Assembly: GCA_025360715.1 (NCBI GenBank)
Contig: JANYBS010000057.1
Coordinates: 1 to 36,452, forward strand
Length of the DNA stretch: 36,452 nt
Direction: 5' to 3'
DNA from: Candidatus Eiseniibacteriota bacterium
Lineage (GTDB): Bacteria > Eisenbacteria > RBG-16-71-46
Shown piece after piece: positions 33,307 to 36,452 of this stretch (the stretch's first letter is position 1; each line of letters starts with the position of its first letter). The notes under the pieces are model-generated. The model was not told where the DNA came from and did no database searches. It saw nothing but the letters and a program-made list of their open reading frames with translations. A program made the translations under genes and the position numbers.

Positions 33307-34149
33307 TCAATGCAGCCACACCAACTTCGCCGTGACGCGACTCCCGGCCGCCTGGGCCTGGGCGAAGTACACGCCACCGGGCACCATCGCGCCGGAGTCG
33401 TCGCGGCCATCCCACTCGAGCGTGATCGCACCAGGCGTTGCCGCCGCATCACGCAGAGCGCGCACGACGCGGCCATTCACGTCGAGCACGTCGACGCGCA
33501 GATGCGATGCCCCGCCCGGCAACTCGAAGCGCAGCGTCGCGCGCTCGTGCGCCGGCAACGGCCCCACGCTCAGACGCAGCGCAGTGGGCAGGCTGGGCGC
33601 GACCGCCGCGGTCTTGGGCACCAGCGGATCGAGTACGGCAAGAATCTCGTCCAGATGATAGCGGTTGCCGTGTGGCCACTTGAGCGCGGCGTGATATCGC
33701 ACGATGCCGGCGCCATCGAGGATCACGTAGTTGTCGAACGGCCCATAGAGCGATTGCAGATCTCCGCCAGCGGCGGTGGCGCCGTTCAGCAGCAGCGGGA
33801 ACTGTGCGCCCGTGAGCGACTGGAATGCGTTCACTTGTGCCGGCGTGCCGTTCCACATATCGGCACCGATGACCTTGAGCATACCGGGGCTGCGTGCTTC
33901 GTAGTATTCCGCGATGTCCTGCTCCACCGACGGTGCGGCCGCCTGGCAGAATGGGCAGTCGTACCCCAGCAGGAACAGAAGCGTCGGGTGGCCGGAAGGC
34001 GACGCGTACGAGAGCGATCCGCCGCCCAGGCGCGCCTTGCTGAATGCGGGCCCAGTCGCGCCGAGCGCGATGTCGGCACGGACGGGGCTCGCGCTGCAGA
34101 TGAGCGCGATGAAGAGGACTGCGAAGACCGAGCGGAAGACCGAGCGCAT
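33307..34149 (-). CDS. Secreted thioredoxin-fold protein with C-terminal sorting-like domain (second paralogue)
   Basis: This 280-residue protein has the same design as the gene at 32321-33178: signal peptide (FRSVFAVLFIALICSASP), a thioredoxin-like domain with C-P-F-C in LLFLLGYDCPFCQAAAPS, VIGADMWNGTPAQVNAF, and NYVILDGAGIVRYHAAL. The FlgD-Ig-like module follows (VDVLDVNGRVVRAL, LEWDGRDDSGAMVPGGVYFAQA). The ATG at 34149 has GGAG 5 nt upstream; the frame is open much further but only into non-hydrophobic sequence. It is 128 nt upstream of its paralogue on the same strand, so one transcript is possible, though a small hairpin lies in the gap. Both copies appear intact. Confidence 0.8.
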   Translation of the reverse strand: MRSVFRSVFAVLFIALICSASPVRADIALGATGPAFSKARLGGGSLSYASPSGHPTLLFLLGYDCPFCQAAAPSVEQDIAEYYEARSPGMLKVIGADMWNGTPAQVNAFQSLTGAQFPLLLNGATAAGGDLQSLYGPFDNYVILDGAGIVRYHAALKWPHGNRYHLDEILAVLDPLVPKTAAVAPSLPTALRLSVGPLPAHERATLRFELPGGASHLRVDVLDVNGRVVRALRDAAATPGAITLEWDGRDDSGAMVPGGVYFAQAQAAGSRVTAKLVWLH

Positions 34150-34337
34150 GAGAACTCCGGGCGTGAAGTGGGGTGTGGAGTGCGGTCGCGTGTCGCGCCA
34201 GCTACGCGCGGACCCTCTCACAAGTGACGGGCAAGGCGCGGAAGTGACACGCGCCTGACACCGCGCGCCGGTTCGCAAGCGCCACAGGTGAGGCGCACGC
34301 GCAGCGCCGGCCGCTGCACCCGGAGCGGGCAATGCCA

Positions 34338-34367
34338 GCGAAATGCCGGGAATTCGCGGCATTTCGC
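34338..34367. repeat. Perfect 11-bp inverted repeat inside a structured intergenic region
   Basis: GCGAAATGCCG (34338-34348) and its exact complement (34357-34367) enclose an 8-nt spacer. The neighbourhood 34326-34397 adds directly repeated GCCAGCG-n-AATGCC units, GGGCA / TGCCC flanks and a CGCCAG / CTGGCG pair that could compete with the main stem. The whole gap 34150-34466 separates divergent genes and holds the promoters of both. No clear promoter boxes or small gene were found in it. Confidence 0.6.
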
Positions 34368-34466
34368 CAGCGTGGGAATGCCCGCGTGGGACTGGCGTAT
34401 CCCATGCAACACGGGAGCGACAGAGACCCGCGGCACTTCACCCCCTTCTATCCTAAGGAGGAAGCC

Positions 34467-35429
34467 ATGAACAGCAACGTGACTCGTTTCCAGCCCCTGC
34501 GTGGCGCCCTTGCCGCGCTCGCTTTTGCCGCCACCCTCTCCACCGTTCCCAGCGCCGCGCACGCCTATGGCCGCTCCGCCGAGAACGACACCTGGGCCGA
34601 TGGCCGGCTCGTGGACGTGCAGCTGCAACTCGACGGCGATCCCGCGCCGCTCTTCTGGGCGCCGGGCCGTGACGACCGCCGCTACTTCCAAGCGTTCGAG
34701 GGCCAGAATTATTCGGTCGTGCTGCACAACAACACCTCGCGCCGCGTGGGTGTGCTGCTGGCCGTCGACGGCATCAACGCGGTGAATGGCGAACGCACCC
34801 ACTTGGGCAACTTGGGCAACAATGAAGCGATGTACGTGCTCGGACCGTGGGAGAACGCGACGATCCGCGGCTGGCGCACCAATCTGGACGAGGTCCGCCG
34901 CTTCGTGTTCGTGGACGAGCAGCGTTCGTACGCGGCGCGCACCGACCAGGCGAATGGCGACATGGGTTGGCTGCGCGTGCTGACCTTCAAGGAGAAGAAC
35001 GCGTGGAACGTCTTCGACCCGCGGCAGAACCGGGACTGGCGCTTCAAGGATGACCGCAGCGAGCAGGGCGCGGTGCCCGAGCAGATGGCGCCCCAGGCCT
35101 CCAAGCCTGGCCGTCCGGAGGCGGCGCCGCGCGCGATGGCCGGGGACGATCGGGTGGACAGCAAGTCTCGCGCGCAGGCCGATGGCCAGGGCCTGGCGCA
35201 GGGCGGCAGCGACCAAGGCTTCCCCGGCACCGGCTGGGGCCAGCGCACCCAGGACCACGTGAACCGCACGCAGTTCAACCCCGAGTACCGGGCGACCGAT
35301 CAGCTGGTGTTCCGTTACGAGTACGAGTCGGGCCTGCGGGCACTGGGCATCTTCCCGGACCGCGACCGTCTCGGCGACCGCGACCGTGGCCGCGGTCCGG
35401 TGGGCTTCGCGAAGCCCCCGCGCTGGTAG
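34467..35429 (+). CDS. Secreted protein of unknown function
   Basis: This 320-residue protein has a signal peptide (LRGALAALAFAATLSTVPSAAHA). Residues 30-170 form a compact beta-rich domain with GQNYSVVLHNNTSRRVGVLLAVDG, NNEAMYVLGPWENATIRGWRTNLDEVRRFVFVDE and NGDMGWLRVLTFKEK. Residues 180-270 are low-complexity, rich in Gln, Ala, Pro and Gly. The tail has RDRLGDRDRGRGP. The rest is an acidic and aromatic stretch with no catalytic motif. I do not recognise a named family, although the central domain looks conserved enough to be one. AAGGAGG at 34455-34461, 5 nt before the ATG, sets the start and is the strongest ribosome site in the window, suggesting high expression. It is monocistronic with a hairpin after it. 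Confidence 0.82.
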   Translation: MNSNVTRFQPLRGALAALAFAATLSTVPSAAHAYGRSAENDTWADGRLVDVQLQLDGDPAPLFWAPGRDDRRYFQAFEGQNYSVVLHNNTSRRVGVLLAVDGINAVNGERTHLGNLGNNEAMYVLGPWENATIRGWRTNLDEVRRFVFVDEQRSYAARTDQANGDMGWLRVLTFKEKNAWNVFDPRQNRDWRFKDDRSEQGAVPEQMAPQASKPGRPEAAPRAMAGDDRVDSKSRAQADGQGLAQGGSDQGFPGTGWGQRTQDHVNRTQFNPEYRATDQLVFRYEYESGLRALGIFPDRDRLGDRDRGRGPVGFAKPPRW

Positions 35430-35452
35430 TGGCAACAGACGACGCTCACGAA

Positions 35453-35488
35453 GAAGCGGCCGCTCCGGGAGACCGGGGCGGCCGCTTC
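35453..35488 (+). terminator. Long GC-rich hairpin after the secreted unknown protein
   Basis: GAAGCGGCCGCTCC pairs with GGGGCGGCCGCTTC (14 positions, one mismatch) around an 8-nt loop, 24 nt past the stop codon. Only a weak T content follows, as at the other hairpins here. It also marks the boundary with the AT-richer cassette on the right. Confidence 0.6.
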
Positions 35489-35542
35489 GCGTTCGGGCAA
35501 TCACCAAAGCCCCATCGAGCGCGACGAATAGGCCTATAGCGC

Positions 35543-36052
35543 CTATCGCGTCAGCATCTGAGCAAAGCGTTCGGCAAGACGCTTGGCCGGTTCCGGTCGA
35601 AGCCCGCAACTCTCGTCAAGAGCATTGACTCGCAAGTCAACGTATTCACGAGGAAGCGAGTAGATCTCCCGAAAGTCGCAAACCAGGTATGGGCTCCCAA
35701 GCTCATTGTCGGCTACCGAAGGCTCGATTGGATCAGGCAGGACGCAGATAGTGTTCATGCGTCCACCAACGGCATGTCCCCATTTGCCTGACTGCAAGAA
35801 GCCCGGATTGGCGTCGAGGAATACCTTTGAAGCCCAGCAACCGCACAGCAAGACGGGCATTTCTCGCTTGTTGTCGAGATCACAACTGTTGGACAGGATC
35901 ATCAGGTCTACCCTGTCCAAATCAACAGATTGCGGGCCTTCGCCTGTCAGGATTGCAGAAGACAATTGAGGCACAAGGCACCCAGGAACCAGTTGACCTT
36001 GGCTTAGAATCCCTCGATTGGCAGACACCCAATCCGATTGCCAATCAGTCAT
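35543..36052 (-). CDS. Conserved hypothetical protein, accessory type
   Basis: This 169-residue protein has no signal peptide or membrane span. It resembles a widespread hypothetical family with a short GQLVPG-like start, a central VDLMILSNSCDLDNKR motif (hydrophobic strand, then N/Q-S-C-D-L), a C-G-C pair in LLCGCW, a Phe/Gly/Lys-rich middle, then CDFREIYSLPREYV and a helical end ERFAQML. The family is known to me only as accessory genes of unknown role. It begins inside the upstream gene's stop (8-nt overlap) and is the last of the cassette. Its coding DNA is clearly poorer in GC than the core genes. Confidence 0.72.
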   Translation of the reverse strand: MTDWQSDWVSANRGILSQGQLVPGCLVPQLSSAILTGEGPQSVDLDRVDLMILSNSCDLDNKREMPVLLCGCWASKVFLDANPGFLQSGKWGHAVGGRMNTICVLPDPIEPSVADNELGSPYLVCDFREIYSLPREYVDLRVNALDESCGLRPEPAKRLAERFAQMLTR

Positions 36053-36359
36053 TGTCCTGGGACATCTGTCGAGGCGGCTTCGGCCCGCGGTGGTTCAGAC
36101 TGACAAGCCGCTGCCGAACCGTTGTGCGCGCCGGAACTGCATATTCAGCGTCGTAGGAGTCCGAACGGCGAACCGCAAGCGAGCTCTCACATTCACGCCT
36201 GACGACACTCTTTACTATAAAATAGATAGAGCGCCCATCTGCTCCGAAGAAGGATCCTGCCTGATTCAGAACCAAACCACACCGTTGCGCCAGGTCCACC
36301 TCTTCGCGCTCAAATGCCACCGTAGGCACTCGAACACTGTCCGCGGCAATCATTGGCAT
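36045..36359 (-). CDS. Small hypothetical protein of the accessory cassette
   Basis: This 104-residue protein is short and basic towards the end (LNHRGPKPPRQMSQ). I recognise no family. Support for it being real is positional: its ATG overlaps the upstream stop as TAATG, and its TGA lies within the first codons of the next gene (8-nt overlap), which is tight coupling on both sides. A run of A and T within it (about 36211-36230) is unusual for this genome and supports foreign origin. Confidence 0.55.
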   Translation of the reverse strand: MPMIAADSVRVPTVAFEREEVDLAQRCGLVLNQAGSFFGADGRSIYFIVKSVVRRECESSLAVRRSDSYDAEYAVPARTTVRQRLVSLNHRGPKPPRQMSQDND

Positions 36360-36452
36360 TAGGAGATTACCTCCCGCAAGAGATCGGTTATGCAGGACTC
36401 AAACGTTCGATTCTCGATTTCGTGCACAAGTTCAGCCTTCCGCCAAATCTCA
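36359..36452 (-). CDS. 3' end of a cassette gene (partial, start outside window)
   Basis: A minus-strand frame is open from the window edge to a TAA at 36359-36361 and encodes 30 C-terminal residues, charged and helix-like (EIWRKAELVHEIENRT, then LLREVIS). The TAA shares bases with the ATG of the next gene (TAATG), the mark of a coupled operon. The family cannot be named from this fragment. Confidence 0.55.
   Translation of the reverse strand, partial: EIWRKAELVHEIENRTFESCITDLLREVIS

Noticed and set aside
1-36452. CRISPR array, rRNA or tRNA genes, insertion sequences
   Set aside because: No regularly spaced direct repeats, no rRNA-like stretches, no cloverleaf with a TTCRANY loop, and no transposase motif were noticed. 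This was a reading, not a covariance-model search.

Overview
This 36.4 kb window is high-GC DNA from a diderm (outer-membrane) bacterium. It encodes a TonB-dependent receptor, a second outer-membrane barrel, and seven secreted proteins ending in the same FlgD-Ig-like C-terminal module (D-x-x-G-R-x-V, W-D-G/L-x-x-D, P-G-V-Y-x-x-R/A, then a basic last strand). That combination is typical of FCB-related, mostly uncultivated lineages such as Eisenbacteria, Krumholzibacteria or Gemmatimonadota. The lineage is inferred from style; no marker gene is present.

Layout, left to right. (1) 1-4.6 kb: the end of an unknown gene, then minus-strand genes for an EamA exporter and a Nudix/metallo-beta-lactamase/winged-helix fusion, and an lrp-lat pair (Lrp-type regulator plus L-lysine 6-aminotransferase). 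(2) 4.6-12.5 kb: a secreted Kelch-type propeller, thrH, an M19 dipeptidase with a HAD phosphatase, and a large secreted M14 carboxypeptidase. (3) 12.5-16.6 kb: a compact plus-strand cassette (alpha/alpha-barrel protein, GT4 glycosyltransferase, AsnB-type amidotransferase) that looks like glycan assembly, meeting a Ste24-like M48 protease gene tail to tail with a 17-nt overlap. (4) 18-22.85 kb: a small secreted Ig-like protein, a 24-bp inverted-repeat element, and a minus-strand vitamin B12 operon made of a promoter, a cobalamin riboswitch, a BtuB-like receptor and a YncE-type propeller that I propose is a BtuG-like surface B12 binder. (5) 22.9-25.3 kb: a family 5 uracil-DNA glycosylase and a secreted glycosidase-like protein. 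(6) 25.3-30.2 kb: two tandem paralogous APC permeases whose promoters were duplicated with them, then fabI. (7) 30.2-34.15 kb: a minus-strand redox operon coding for thioredoxin-fold proteins, two of them with the C-terminal module, overlapping into a DUF6029-like outer-membrane barrel gene. (8) 34.15-35.5 kb: a structured intergenic region and a secreted protein of unknown function. (9) 35.5 kb to the end: a visibly AT-richer, translationally coupled three-gene cassette that looks acquired and runs off the window.

The best candidates for something undescribed are the B12 operon with a propeller carrying a sorting-type domain instead of a lipid anchor, the thioredoxin/outer-membrane-barrel operon, the repeated leaderless-promoter geometry, and the accessory cassette at the right edge. 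No rRNA, tRNA, CRISPR array or insertion sequence was seen. GC, similarity and family statements come from reading, not from computed scores or database searches.
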